Shown: piece by piece, positions 33,154 to 41,535 of the stretch | Numbering within the stretch: position 1 is the stretch's first letter | Layout: each line of letters starts with the position of its first letter | Source: SZUA-547 sp963669315 | GTDB taxonomy: Bacteria > Pseudomonadota > Alphaproteobacteria > Rhodobacterales > Rhodobacteraceae | Direction of reading: 5' to 3' | NCBI GenBank assembly: GCA_963669315.1 | Contig: OY770021.1 | Coordinates: 1,364,001-1,428,000 of the forward strand | DNA: 64,000 nucleotides | Notes under the pieces: model-generated | Database searches by the model: none | Told to the model about the DNA's origin: nothing | What the model saw: the letters and a program-made list of their open reading frames with translations, nothing else | Translations under genes and position numbers: made by a program

Positions 33154-35262
33154 GTGACGTCCAATCGCCCAAAACGCGGACGTAAATCCGGCCGGTTGAG
33201 GTTGCGACTTGCGGCGGTAGTGACGGTCGCCGCATCCGCGGTCGCGTTCGCCACGCAAGTGACGAGTCCGGCGCTTGGCGGGATCAACATCGATATCCAG
33301 CACTTTCTGCGCGATCAGCTGCACAATCCTGCAGCGCCCAATGAAGACGCCGCCGTCGCGCTTGTGGCCATCGATGAGGCGACCTATCTGGACCCCTATT
33401 TCGCCAATCGGCCGCGCGCGGTCTGGACGCCGGAGCTCGCTCAGGTGCAGGACGCGGTTTTGGATGCGGGGGCCAGCGTCGTGGCCTGGGATCTTATATT
33501 GCCGACCTCCGCGGCTGCATGGACGACGGATGTCGCGCTGGATCGGCCGCTGATGTTCAGCCTGCGCAAAGGAGCGAGCCAGGACCGTGTGATTCTGGGA
33601 GAGGCGGCGTTTCGCGGGCGCAGAATTTCACCATTTGCGGGCTACGCGTTCGCGGTGGGCGGCGCAAAAAACATCCGACTGGTGAACACGCTGGTCGATC
33701 GGGACGGCGTGGTGCGATCGATCCCTTTGATGGCGTTCGAACAGATGAAGAACGGCTTGAAGCCTGTTCCCGGCCTCGCGCTTGAAGCGGCGCTGAGGGG
33801 CGGCGCGGCTGAGCCGGACTGGAGCGCGCGACGGAACCGTCATCTCATCAATTTCGACCCGGTGCGGCCGATCCCGACCTACAGCATATCTGATCTGCGC
33901 GCCTGCGCGGAGGCGGGACGGGCCGAATATTTCGCCGATGAATTCAAAGACAAGGTCGTGCTGATCGGGCTGGTTCTCAACCTCGAGGACCGCAAGGTGT
34001 CGTCCGACCGATGGATGGCGCGGGAGAACGCGGTCGCCGCGCCGCCTTGCGTGAATAGCCAGACAGAGGCGAGCGGCTATGACCGCACCGCATTCGGCGC
34101 GCCGGGTCCGCTGATCCTGTCGACCGCGATAGACAATATGATCACGGGCCACAGCTTCGCTCCTCCGCCCGCCTGGCTGGCGGTGCTGCTGCTTACCGTC
34201 CCCTCCCTGTTCACGGCGGCCCTGGCGTTGTTCTTGCGCGTCCCCGCGGCGCTGACGGGCGGCGGCGCGATGATTATGGCGGCCCCCGTTATGGGCGTGG
34301 CGTTCCTCGAACAGCTTTGGATCGCGCCTATGATCGAGGGGGCCTCGGCGACCGCGTTCTCTCTGGCCGCGGGCATGGCGATCCGGGTTCTGTTCTCGAC
34401 CAATCGCGAGGCGGTGCTGAAGCGCGCATTCTCCGCCTATCTGGACGATCGGATGATGAAAAAGCTGCTGGAGGATGAGGAGCCTCCGCGCCTGGGCGGA
34501 GAGACGCGCGAGATGACCTCTCTGTTTGTCGATATCGCCGGGTTCTCGGGTATCTCGGAGCGGTTGAGCTCCACCGATCTGGTCGTATTCCTGAACCGGT
34601 TTTTCGAAACCATTCAGCGTGAGGTGCAGGCGCGCGGAGGGATGATCGAGCGATTTGCAGGCGACGCGGTGATTGCGATCTATGGCGCGCCGCTGCGAGA
34701 TCCGGATCATGCCGGACACGCCGTGGACACCGCCATCGCGGCGCGGTCAGCCATCGCGAAGCTGACGGATCCTGAGGGTAACCCGCTGGAAGTCCGGTTC
34801 GGCGTCAACACCGGCCCGGCCACGGTCGGCAATATCGGAGCGGAGGGGCGGCTTTCCTACACCGCCATCGGGGACGCGGTGAACCTCGCCTCTCGGCTGG
34901 AGGGGGCGAACAAGGCGTTTGGAACGCGGGTGCTGTGCGGCCGCGCTACGAAAGAGGCGACGACCGGCGTCGTTTGGCGAAGGATCGGCGTGGTGCAGGT
35001 GGTCGGCCGGGCGGAGGCCGAGCAGGTGTACCAGCCTTTGGGCCAATCGGGAGAGGTCGATCCCGCGCAGGAGGCGGCCGCGGAGGCCTATCACGACGCG
35101 CTGGCGCTGGCCGAGGCGGGAGATCTGACCGGCGCATATCGCGCGGCCGAGGCGGCAGCGCTGGAGGGAGACAGACCGGCGCGAACTCTGCGGGCGGAGC
35201 TGAAGAGGCGGATCGAGGCGGGCGATCAAAGCCCCTTCGCATTCCAGCTGGCGTCGAAGTAA
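33154..35262 (+). CDS. CHASE2-domain adenylate/guanylate cyclase
   Basis: A 702-residue membrane receptor cyclase. After an N-terminal membrane anchor there is a periplasmic CHASE2 domain (about 45-320, with VALVAIDEATY and VVAWDLILPTS), three membrane spans (about 335-410), and a class III nucleotide cyclase domain (about 435-620). Catalytic motifs are SLFVDIAGFSGISERL with the metal Asp, FAGDAVIAIYGAP with the second Asp, and YTAIGDAVNLASRLEG. It would make cAMP or cGMP from an outside signal; substrate choice is not resolved. It starts with GTG and is co-transcribed with the secreted protein gene upstream. Confidence 0.9.
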   Translation: MTSNRPKRGRKSGRLRLRLAAVVTVAASAVAFATQVTSPALGGINIDIQHFLRDQLHNPAAPNEDAAVALVAIDEATYLDPYFANRPRAVWTPELAQVQDAVLDAGASVVAWDLILPTSAAAWTTDVALDRPLMFSLRKGASQDRVILGEAAFRGRRISPFAGYAFAVGGAKNIRLVNTLVDRDGVVRSIPLMAFEQMKNGLKPVPGLALEAALRGGAAEPDWSARRNRHLINFDPVRPIPTYSISDLRACAEAGRAEYFADEFKDKVVLIGLVLNLEDRKVSSDRWMARENAVAAPPCVNSQTEASGYDRTAFGAPGPLILSTAIDNMITGHSFAPPPAWLAVLLLTVPSLFTAALALFLRVPAALTGGGAMIMAAPVMGVAFLEQLWIAPMIEGASATAFSLAAGMAIRVLFSTNREAVLKRAFSAYLDDRMMKKLLEDEEPPRLGGETREMTSLFVDIAGFSGISERLSSTDLVVFLNRFFETIQREVQARGGMIERFAGDAVIAIYGAPLRDPDHAGHAVDTAIAARSAIAKLTDPEGNPLEVRFGVNTGPATVGNIGAEGRLSYTAIGDAVNLASRLEGANKAFGTRVLCGRATKEATTGVVWRRIGVVQVVGRAEAEQVYQPLGQSGEVDPAQEAAAEAYHDALALAEAGDLTGAYRAAEAAALEGDRPARTLRAELKRRIEAGDQSPFAFQLASK

Positions 35263-35426
35263 CCTCGCAGGACTACTACATCCACGCCGATCACCTCGTC
35301 GCGAATCCCCGCCAGCGACATGCGGCGTTCGGGCATCTCTTGTTCGCAAATTGCATTCGCATCTTCCCAACCGGCTTGTTTCGCCGTTAAAGATCAGGGG
35401 CGTATTGGCGGCGGAGCGTGACGAGT

Positions 35427-36194
35427 ATGACGGAACAGGACACTGCGGAACGGCAGGAGGGCTTCAAGGTCGAAGGGGCGAAGCCGCCCTTCTATAATAG
35501 CCTGACAGTGCTGGAGGCGGCGCGGCACGGCGATCTGACGCTAGCAGCGACGCAGAACTATGAGTTTCTGCGCGACGCGCAGACCGTGCTGCTGACTGCG
35601 GAGGAAATTCCCGCCGCCCAACGCGATTTCCCAGTCGTCTTCTCGGAGGGGGAGTCTCCGGCGCCGCTCGCCGTGCTGGCCGCGCGCGGAGGCGACGCCT
35701 ATCTGGAGGCGGACGGCGCCTGGCGGGCGGACGTTTATCTGCCGCGCTATCTGCGGCGGATGCCCTTCGCGCTGGCCCGAATAGACGGCAACTCAAAGCA
35801 TCGCGCGCTATGCGCGGACCTCGATTCAGACTTTCTGACCTCGGATCCGGACGCGCCGGCCGACCGGCGCCTTTTCGATGGCGACACGCCGTCGGAGTTC
35901 GGGAGACGCACGATACGAATGTGCGAAGCGTTCGACGTCGCCGTCGCCCGAACGGAGACTTTATGCCGTCGGTTGAGCGATCTGGGCGTATTCGAACGCC
36001 GTGCGGTCCAAGTCATGACGCCGCAGGGACCGCGCGAATTTCGCGGTCTGGTCGTAGTATCCGAAACCAAGCTTTGGGCGTTGGACGACCCAACGCTGGC
36101 TGGGCTCGCACGCAGTGGCGCATTGACCATCGCAGCCGCGCACCTGATGTCGATCGCTAATTTTAGGAACGCGCAATCAAGGCCCGCGATTTAA
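35427..36194 (+). CDS. SapC-family protein
   Basis: A 255-residue protein of the SapC family, shown by the N-terminal PPFYNSLTVLEAARHGDLTL, AAQRDFPVVFSEGESPAPLAVLA and the central YLPRYLRRMPFALAR motif. SapC is named from the Campylobacter surface-array locus, but in Alphaproteobacteria it is a common protein of unclear function often found near secretion or surface loci. The start is taken at ATG 35427; an in-frame GTG at 35418 is possible. It lies 135 bases before tssA and may mark the border of the type VI cluster. Confidence 0.82.
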   Translation: MTEQDTAERQEGFKVEGAKPPFYNSLTVLEAARHGDLTLAATQNYEFLRDAQTVLLTAEEIPAAQRDFPVVFSEGESPAPLAVLAARGGDAYLEADGAWRADVYLPRYLRRMPFALARIDGNSKHRALCADLDSDFLTSDPDAPADRRLFDGDTPSEFGRRTIRMCEAFDVAVARTETLCRRLSDLGVFERRAVQVMTPQGPREFRGLVVVSETKLWALDDPTLAGLARSGALTIAAAHLMSIANFRNAQSRPAI

Positions 36195-36328
36195 TTTTTC
36201 GCGAAAGGCTACCCCACTACGCGAATATGACCTAAGCTGCGCCGCAGCCACGGGAATGCGCTTCGGTCGCTTACCGGTTTTGCGTGTTTTGCTTAGAGTG
36301 GTATCGTTTTGCGCAGGAGGGAGCGCGG

Positions 36329-37387
36329 GTGCCGATAGACGTCGATTCTTTACTTGTCAGTTTGGGCGGCGATGAGCCCTGCGGCGAGGATCTTGAATAC
36401 GATCTCTCATTCACTGAGTTAGAGATCGCCGCTCAGCCTACGGAAGAGCATCAGGTCGGAGACAATGTGCTCGAAGGCGCGGAGCCCGATTGGGGCGACG
36501 TGAAGGGAAAAGCGCTGGCCGTGCTCGAGCAGAGCAAGGATCTGCGCGCCGCGATATATCTCGCCAATGCAGAGCTTCATCTTGAAGGGTTCCCTGCGTT
36601 CGCTGCGGTTCTGGAATACATCAAACGCGTTCTGGACGAATACTGGAACGATGTGCACCCGCAGCTTGACGAGGATGACGACAACGACCCGACCATGCGC
36701 GTCAACGCCGTAGTCAACCTGACAAACACGGACACCGTGCTTCGCGCGGTGCGCCGCGCGCCGCTGACCGACTCCCGCGGGTTCGGCCGAATGACGTTTC
36801 GTCATATCGAGGTGGCCAATGGCGAAACCACCACGCCGGGCGACATGGACGATCCGCCTGACACGGCGCAGGTTTCCGCCGCATTCCAGGACACGGACGA
36901 AGAGACCCGGCAAGCGACTTTCGAGGCGCTGGACAAATGCGTCGAGCTGACCACCGGCATTTCGGACATGTTCGATTCCCGGCTCGAGGCCGGTTTAGGG
37001 CCCGATTTGTCGCCGCTGTCGGATGTTCTGAAGAAGATCAAAGCGGCTTGCGCGCCCTTCAGCGGCGGCGCGGGCGGCGGCGACGTTGTTGCGGCCGGCG
37101 CTGGCGACGACGGCGCGGCGGTATCGGGCGGCGGCGGCGCCGTGGGTCCGGGACCGAGCGGCGGCGGAATCGGCGGGATCAACAATCCCAACGACGTCCA
37201 GAATGCGATCGACCGAATTTGTGAGTATTATGCGAGGGTCGAACCCTCAAGCCCGGTGCCGCTGTTGCTGCAACGCGCGCGCCGGTTGGTCGCCGCCGAC
37301 TTCCTGACGATCATGAAGGATATCGCCAGCGAGGGCGTCGATCAGGTGAACACGCTCGGCGGCATCGTCGAAGAGCAAGAGTATTGA
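36329..37387 (+). CDS. tssA: Type VI secretion protein TssA
   Basis: A 352-residue protein that primes and caps the growing tail. The N-terminal ImpA domain is recognisable (LGGDEPCGEDLEYDLSFTELE, AEPDWGDVKGKALAVLEQSKDLRAAIYLANAEL, LDEYWNDVHPQLDEDDDNDPTMRVNAV), followed by a Gly-rich linker at about 252-285 and the short C-terminal ring-forming region (DVQNAIDRICEYYARVEPSSPVPLLLQRARRLV). GTG 36329 is preceded by AGGAGG with eight bases between, so the longer frame from 36284 is not used. It is the first gene of the cluster. Confidence 0.93.
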   Translation: MPIDVDSLLVSLGGDEPCGEDLEYDLSFTELEIAAQPTEEHQVGDNVLEGAEPDWGDVKGKALAVLEQSKDLRAAIYLANAELHLEGFPAFAAVLEYIKRVLDEYWNDVHPQLDEDDDNDPTMRVNAVVNLTNTDTVLRAVRRAPLTDSRGFGRMTFRHIEVANGETTTPGDMDDPPDTAQVSAAFQDTDEETRQATFEALDKCVELTTGISDMFDSRLEAGLGPDLSPLSDVLKKIKAACAPFSGGAGGGDVVAAGAGDDGAAVSGGGGAVGPGPSGGGIGGINNPNDVQNAIDRICEYYARVEPSSPVPLLLQRARRLVAADFLTIMKDIASEGVDQVNTLGGIVEEQEY

Positions 37388-37498
37388 GCGTGATGGCCGT
37401 TGTGGAAGACTACCACCGTCTGGGCCATCATATGGGGAAGAGAACTGGGCGTATCGCCGCTCGCGATCATGCGGCAGCCGTCAAAATGGAGCTGAAAC

Positions 37499-38017
37499 AT
37501 GGCTGACAGCAGTCAAAAATTCATCGCGCGAAATCGCGCGCCGCGCGTGCAGATCGAATATGACGTCGAGGTGTACGGCGCCGAGAAGAAGGTGCAGTTG
37601 CCCTTCGTGATGGGCGTCATGGCCGACCTCTCCGGCAAACCAGAGGATCCGCTTCCGGCTGTCGCCGATCGCAAGTTCCTGGAGATTGACGTCGACAATT
37701 TCGATGACCGCATGAAGTCGATGAAGCCGCGCGCGGCGTTCACCGTACCCAACACGCTGACCGGCGACGGCAATCTGGCGGTCGATATCACGTTTGAGAG
37801 CCTCGACGATTTTTCGCCGGCCGCCATCGCGCAGAAGGTGGAGCCGCTGAAGAAGCTGTTCGACGCGCGCACCCAGCTGTCCAACCTGATGACCTATATG
37901 GACGGCAAGCAGGGCGCCGAGGACCTTTTGACCAAGATTACGCAGGACCCCGCGGTTCTTCAGGCGCTCGCTGCAGCGCCTGCTGAGGATGGCGACGAAG
38001 ACAAAACGGAAGAGTGA
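37499..38017 (+). CDS. tssB: Type VI sheath small subunit TssB (VipA)
   Basis: A 172-residue protein starting MADSSQKFIARNRAPRVQIEYDVE with the family blocks LPFVMGVMADLSG, RKFLEIDVDNFDDRM and FESLDDFSPAAIAQKVEPLKKLFDAR. With TssC it builds the contractile sheath around the Hcp tube in the cytoplasm. The ATG follows AGCTGAAAC. It is separated from tssA by 111 bases and from tssC by two. Confidence 0.96.
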   Translation: MADSSQKFIARNRAPRVQIEYDVEVYGAEKKVQLPFVMGVMADLSGKPEDPLPAVADRKFLEIDVDNFDDRMKSMKPRAAFTVPNTLTGDGNLAVDITFESLDDFSPAAIAQKVEPLKKLFDARTQLSNLMTYMDGKQGAEDLLTKITQDPAVLQALAAAPAEDGDEDKTEE

Positions 38018-38019
38018 CA

Positions 38020-39513
38020 ATGGCCGAAGCTGAAACCCAAGACGCCGCCGCGGAAGGCGCGGTCTCCTTCGCTGAAAGCGATTTCTCCGCCCTGCTTCAG
38101 AAAGAGTTCCGGCCCAAGTCGGATCAGGCGAAAGAAGCGGTCGAAGGCGCCGTGCGCACGCTCGCCGAGCAGGCGCTGGCGAACACGACGCTGGTCAGCG
38201 ACGAGTCGCTGAAGACCATCGAGGCGATGATCGCGGCGATCGACGCCAAGCTGACCGAGCAGGTCAACCTGGTGCTGCACCATGCGGATTTCCAGGGGCT
38301 GGAATCAGCCTGGAGAGGCCTGCATTTTCTGGTCAACAACACCGAGACTGACGAGCAACTGAAAATCCGGGTGCTCAATATCTCGAAGAAGGACCTCCAC
38401 AAGACTCTTAAGAAGTTCAAGGGCACCGCCTGGGACCAGAGCCCGATCTTCAAGAAGATGTACGAAGAGGAATACGGTCAGTTCGGCGGCGAGCCCTATG
38501 GCGCGCTGGTTGGCGACTATTATTTCGACCACAGCCCGCGCGACGTCGAGATCCTTGGCGAAATGTCAAAGGTGGCCGCCGCTGCGCATTGCCCGTTCCT
38601 GACGGGCGCCGAGCCCAGCCTTTTCCAGATGGACAGCTGGCAAGAGCTTTCCAATCCACGCGATCTGACCAAAATCTTCCAGACGCCGGAATACGCCGCC
38701 TGGCGAAGCCTTCGGGAATCCGAAGACGCCAAATACGTCGCGCTGGCGATGCCGCGGTTCCTTGGCCGCCTGCCCTACGGTTCGAAAACCGATCCGGTCG
38801 AGGCGTTTGATTTCGAAGAGGATACGGAAGGCGCGAGCTCAGACAAATACGGCTGGGTCAACGCCTCTTACGGTATGGCGCGCAACATCACGCGGGCGTT
38901 CAAATCGTATGGCTGGTGCACGCGAATTCGCGGCGTCGAATCCGGCGGCGCGGTCGACAGTCTGCCGACCCACACTTTCCCGTCAGACGATGGCGGCGTT
39001 GACATGAAATGCCCGACCGAAATTGCGATTTCGGACCGGCGCGAGGCTGAATTGGCCAATAACGGCCTGATGCCGCTGATCCACCGCAAGAACAGCGATA
39101 TGGCGGCCTTTATCGGCGCCCAATCGCTGCACAAACCCGCTGAATACGACGATCCGGATGCGACAGCTAACGCCAATCTGGGCGCGCGTTTGCCCTATCT
39201 GTTCGCAACCTGTCGTTTCGCTCACTATCTGAAATGCATGGTTCGCGACAAGATCGGCTCATTCAAGGAGCGCGAAGACATGCAGGCGTGGCTTCAGAAG
39301 TGGATCGACCAGTATGTCGACTACTCTGAGAACTCGCCGGAGGAGGAGAAAGCCCGCCGGCCGCTCGCCGCGGCCGAGGTCGTCGTCGAGGAGGTCGAGG
39401 GGAACCCCGGTTATTACACCTCGAAGTTTTTCCTTCGCCCACATTACCAGCTTGAGGGCCTGTCGGTCTCTCTCCGGCTGGTTTCGAAACTGCCGTCGCA
39501 AAAAGCGGCGTAA
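38020..39513 (+). CDS. tssC: Type VI sheath large subunit TssC (VipB)
   Basis: A 497-residue sheath protein of full family length. Recognisable blocks are LHHADFQGLESAWRGLHFLV, GDYYFDHSPRDVEILGEMSKVAAAAHCPF, MPRFLGRLPYG and the C-terminal YYTSKFFLRPHYQLEGLSVSLRLVSKLP, which supplies the strand that links subunits. It co-assembles with TssB and is recycled by ClpV. It begins two bases after the tssB stop. Compare the fused paralogue at 48206, which lacks this C-terminal part. Confidence 0.97.
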   Translation: MAEAETQDAAAEGAVSFAESDFSALLQKEFRPKSDQAKEAVEGAVRTLAEQALANTTLVSDESLKTIEAMIAAIDAKLTEQVNLVLHHADFQGLESAWRGLHFLVNNTETDEQLKIRVLNISKKDLHKTLKKFKGTAWDQSPIFKKMYEEEYGQFGGEPYGALVGDYYFDHSPRDVEILGEMSKVAAAAHCPFLTGAEPSLFQMDSWQELSNPRDLTKIFQTPEYAAWRSLRESEDAKYVALAMPRFLGRLPYGSKTDPVEAFDFEEDTEGASSDKYGWVNASYGMARNITRAFKSYGWCTRIRGVESGGAVDSLPTHTFPSDDGGVDMKCPTEIAISDRREAELANNGLMPLIHRKNSDMAAFIGAQSLHKPAEYDDPDATANANLGARLPYLFATCRFAHYLKCMVRDKIGSFKEREDMQAWLQKWIDQYVDYSENSPEEEKARRPLAAAEVVVEEVEGNPGYYTSKFFLRPHYQLEGLSVSLRLVSKLPSQKAA

Positions 39514-39578
39514 CCACTTCCCGGCGCTCGTGGCGGCGTCGGGCTTGACCATCAATTATCCCATGGGGAGATCAAACT

Positions 39579-40094
39579 ATGTATGACGCGTTTTTCCATT
39601 TCACCGGCAGCGAAGTGAAGGGCGAAACCCAAGACGACGAGATGTCGAAAAAGAACGCCTTCGAGTTGCTGAGCTTTGAATTCGGGTGTGAAAACTCGAT
39701 CTCGATCGGCTCGATCTCGGGCGGCGGCGGCGCCGGCAAGATGTCGTTCAAGGAAATGTCGATCACAAAGAAGTGCGACACGTCCTCGACGGCGTTTTTC
39801 GAGAAGCTCTGCCTCGGCACTCACTTTGACGAGGGTAACCTGTCGATCCGGCGCGCCGGCGGCACGACTGACTCGGTCGGTAAGACGTTCTTCCTGTTCA
39901 AGTTCAAGTTCATGATGGTGCAGGACATTCAGTGGTCCGGCTCGGAAGGCGATGAGATCTTCACCGAATCCATCACCATGCGCTTTGGCGCCTGCGAGAT
40001 GGAGTACACGCCTCAGCTCGCCACCGGCAAGGACGGCACCAAGCAGGTCAGCCGCTTCAGCGCGACCAAGAACAAGAACGTCTACAACGTTTGA
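39579..40094 (+). CDS. hcp: Hcp tube protein (TssD)
   Basis: A 171-residue Hcp1-family protein. It begins MYDAFFHFTGSEVKGETQDD and contains ISIGSISGGGGAGKMSFKEMSITK and a C-terminal KFKFMMVQDIQWSG-type block. Hexameric rings of Hcp stack to form the inner tube that is expelled with the VgrG spike and carries effectors. It lies 65 bases after tssC and is followed by two hairpins that may raise its message level relative to the downstream genes. Confidence 0.95.
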   Translation: MYDAFFHFTGSEVKGETQDDEMSKKNAFELLSFEFGCENSISIGSISGGGGAGKMSFKEMSITKKCDTSSTAFFEKLCLGTHFDEGNLSIRRAGGTTDSVGKTFFLFKFKFMMVQDIQWSGSEGDEIFTESITMRFGACEMEYTPQLATGKDGTKQVSRFSATKNKNVYNV

Positions 40095-40108
40095 TACAAC
40101 TTTTGTCT

Positions 40109-40171
40109 GGGCCGCTCCCAGCGGCCCGATAAGACATGCGTCCGGCCCCGTGGATTCCGAGGGGGCCGGAC
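40109..40171 (+). promoter_or_regulatory. Tandem hairpins after hcp
   Basis: Two strong stem-loops lie between hcp and tagJ. The first is GGGCCGCT-CCC-AGCGGCCC at 40109-40127. The second is GTCCGGCCCC and GGGGCCGGAC around a 12-base loop at 40140-40171. Neither has a T run. They begin 14 bases after the hcp stop, so they could protect the 3' end of hcp messages or reduce read-through, allowing more Hcp than baseplate proteins. The regulatory role is inference. Confidence 0.55.
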
Positions 40172-40213
40172 GGGCCACCCCTTTCCAAAGCAGAATGAGG
40201 TCGGATCGCCGCC

Positions 40214-41026
40214 ATGCTTGCAGAAGACAAACTCAAGGCAGGCGACCTGCCCGGCGCCAAGGCGGCGCTACAGGATGCAGTCCGCAAGGATCCATCCAAC
40301 GCGAATCTGCGCGTGTTTCTTTTCCAGCTGCTATCGGTGCTTGGGGAATGGGAGCGCGCGGTCGCGCAGCTTAAAGTTTCGGCCGAATTAACGGCGGAGG
40401 CCGAGCCCATGGCCCGCGCCTATCGCGAGGCGATCATTTGCGAAGTGTTCCGCGCAAAGGTCTTCGCCGGCGAGAAAGAGCCGCTGTTGTTCGGAGAGCC
40501 TGCCGAATGGATGGCGATGCTGGTCGAGGCGGCGAAGCATGTCATTTCCGGTCAGCCGGACGCCGCAATCCCCCTGCGCGACAAGGCGTTTGAAACCGCC
40601 CCCGTGACAGGCGGAGAGATCGACGGCCAACGATTCGAGTGGATCGCCGACGCTGATATGCGGTTCGGCCCGCTGCTCGAGATCGTCATCAATGGCCGGT
40701 ATTTTTGGGCGCCATTCACCGCCTTCACAGAGATCCAGTTCGATGAGCCGAAAGACCTGCGCGACAATGTCTGGACCGCGGCTCAGGTGAAATCCGCCAG
40801 CGGCGGAGAGGTGGTCGCCTTTATCCCGACCCGCTATCCCGGCGCCGAGGCGGAAGAGGATGACAAGCTGCGCCTCGCGCGCTCGACCGAATGGGCCGAT
40901 GTCGGCGCCGACACATGGGTCGGCCGCGGACAGCGCATGTTCGCCACGGATTTCGGCGAAGTTCCGATTATGGATGCGCGCCGGATCACCTTCGATACGC
41001 CGCCGGCCGAGGGCGACGATGGCTGA
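40214..41026 (+). CDS. tagJ: Type VI accessory protein TagJ (ImpE)
   Basis: A 270-residue ImpE-family protein. It starts with TPR-like helices (EDKLKAGDLPGAKAALQDAVRKDPSNANLRVFLFQLL) and continues with the ImpE C-terminal part (WIADADMRFGPLLEIVINGRYFWAPF and FIPTRYPG). In Pseudomonas TagJ binds the TssB N terminus and the sheath-ClpV interface. Its presence resembles HSI-I type clusters. The stop overlaps tssE by eight bases. Confidence 0.92.
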   Translation: MLAEDKLKAGDLPGAKAALQDAVRKDPSNANLRVFLFQLLSVLGEWERAVAQLKVSAELTAEAEPMARAYREAIICEVFRAKVFAGEKEPLLFGEPAEWMAMLVEAAKHVISGQPDAAIPLRDKAFETAPVTGGEIDGQRFEWIADADMRFGPLLEIVINGRYFWAPFTAFTEIQFDEPKDLRDNVWTAAQVKSASGGEVVAFIPTRYPGAEAEEDDKLRLARSTEWADVGADTWVGRGQRMFATDFGEVPIMDARRITFDTPPAEGDDG

Positions 41027-41516
41027 CCAGCAGCTTTCAGAGCGGCTTCAACCCTCACTACTTGATCGCCTGACGGATGACGACCCCACCAAGACGGTCG
41101 AGACGCGCGCGCACCGGGTGATCGACCTGGAGAGGTTGCGCGACATTGTGCGGCGCGATTTGGCCTGGCTGCTCAACACCACCAATTTTTCATCGAACGA
41201 GAACCTCAAGCGCTATCCGAACGTCGCCAAATCGGTGCTGAACTACGGCATTCCGGACACGGCGGGTCAACGAATCACCGATCTCAGGGACCGTAGCATC
41301 GAGCAAGTTCTCAAAAAGGCGATCGAGGCGTTCGAGCCCCGCATAATGGCGAACACGCTGAAGGTCAGCTATGCGGAGGACGCTAATCGCGACCAGACCG
41401 CCGTCATCGCATTCGATGTCCGCGGGCAGCTTTGGGCCCAACCGATTCCGCTGGAGCTCTTCATCCGCTCTGAGGTCGATGTGACCTCGGGCGAAGTGAA
41501 GATTTCCGACGGCTGA
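41019..41516 (+). CDS. tssE: Type VI baseplate protein TssE
   Basis: A 165-residue gp25-like baseplate wedge protein. The segment LRDIVRRDLAWLLNTTNFSS followed by YPNVAKSVLNYGIPD and LKKAIEAFEPRI is the family pattern. The start ATG at 41019 lies inside the end of tagJ, so the two are coupled. TssE contacts TssF, TssG and the first sheath ring. Confidence 0.94.
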   Translation: MADQQLSERLQPSLLDRLTDDDPTKTVETRAHRVIDLERLRDIVRRDLAWLLNTTNFSSNENLKRYPNVAKSVLNYGIPDTAGQRITDLRDRSIEQVLKKAIEAFEPRIMANTLKVSYAEDANRDQTAVIAFDVRGQLWAQPIPLELFIRSEVDVTSGEVKISDG

Positions 41517-41535
41517 CGGCTGAGGATCGGCGCAG

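Noticed and set aside
36299..36318. Sigma-54-like promoter TGGTATCGTTTTGC before tssA
   Set aside because: The GG and GC elements are separated by nine bases instead of ten, and the site runs into the ribosome binding site of tssA.
37393..37506. Small frame of 37 codons between tssA and tssB that overlaps the tssB start
   Set aside because: The composition is not protein-like and no ribosome binding site is evident; it is probably untranslated spacer.
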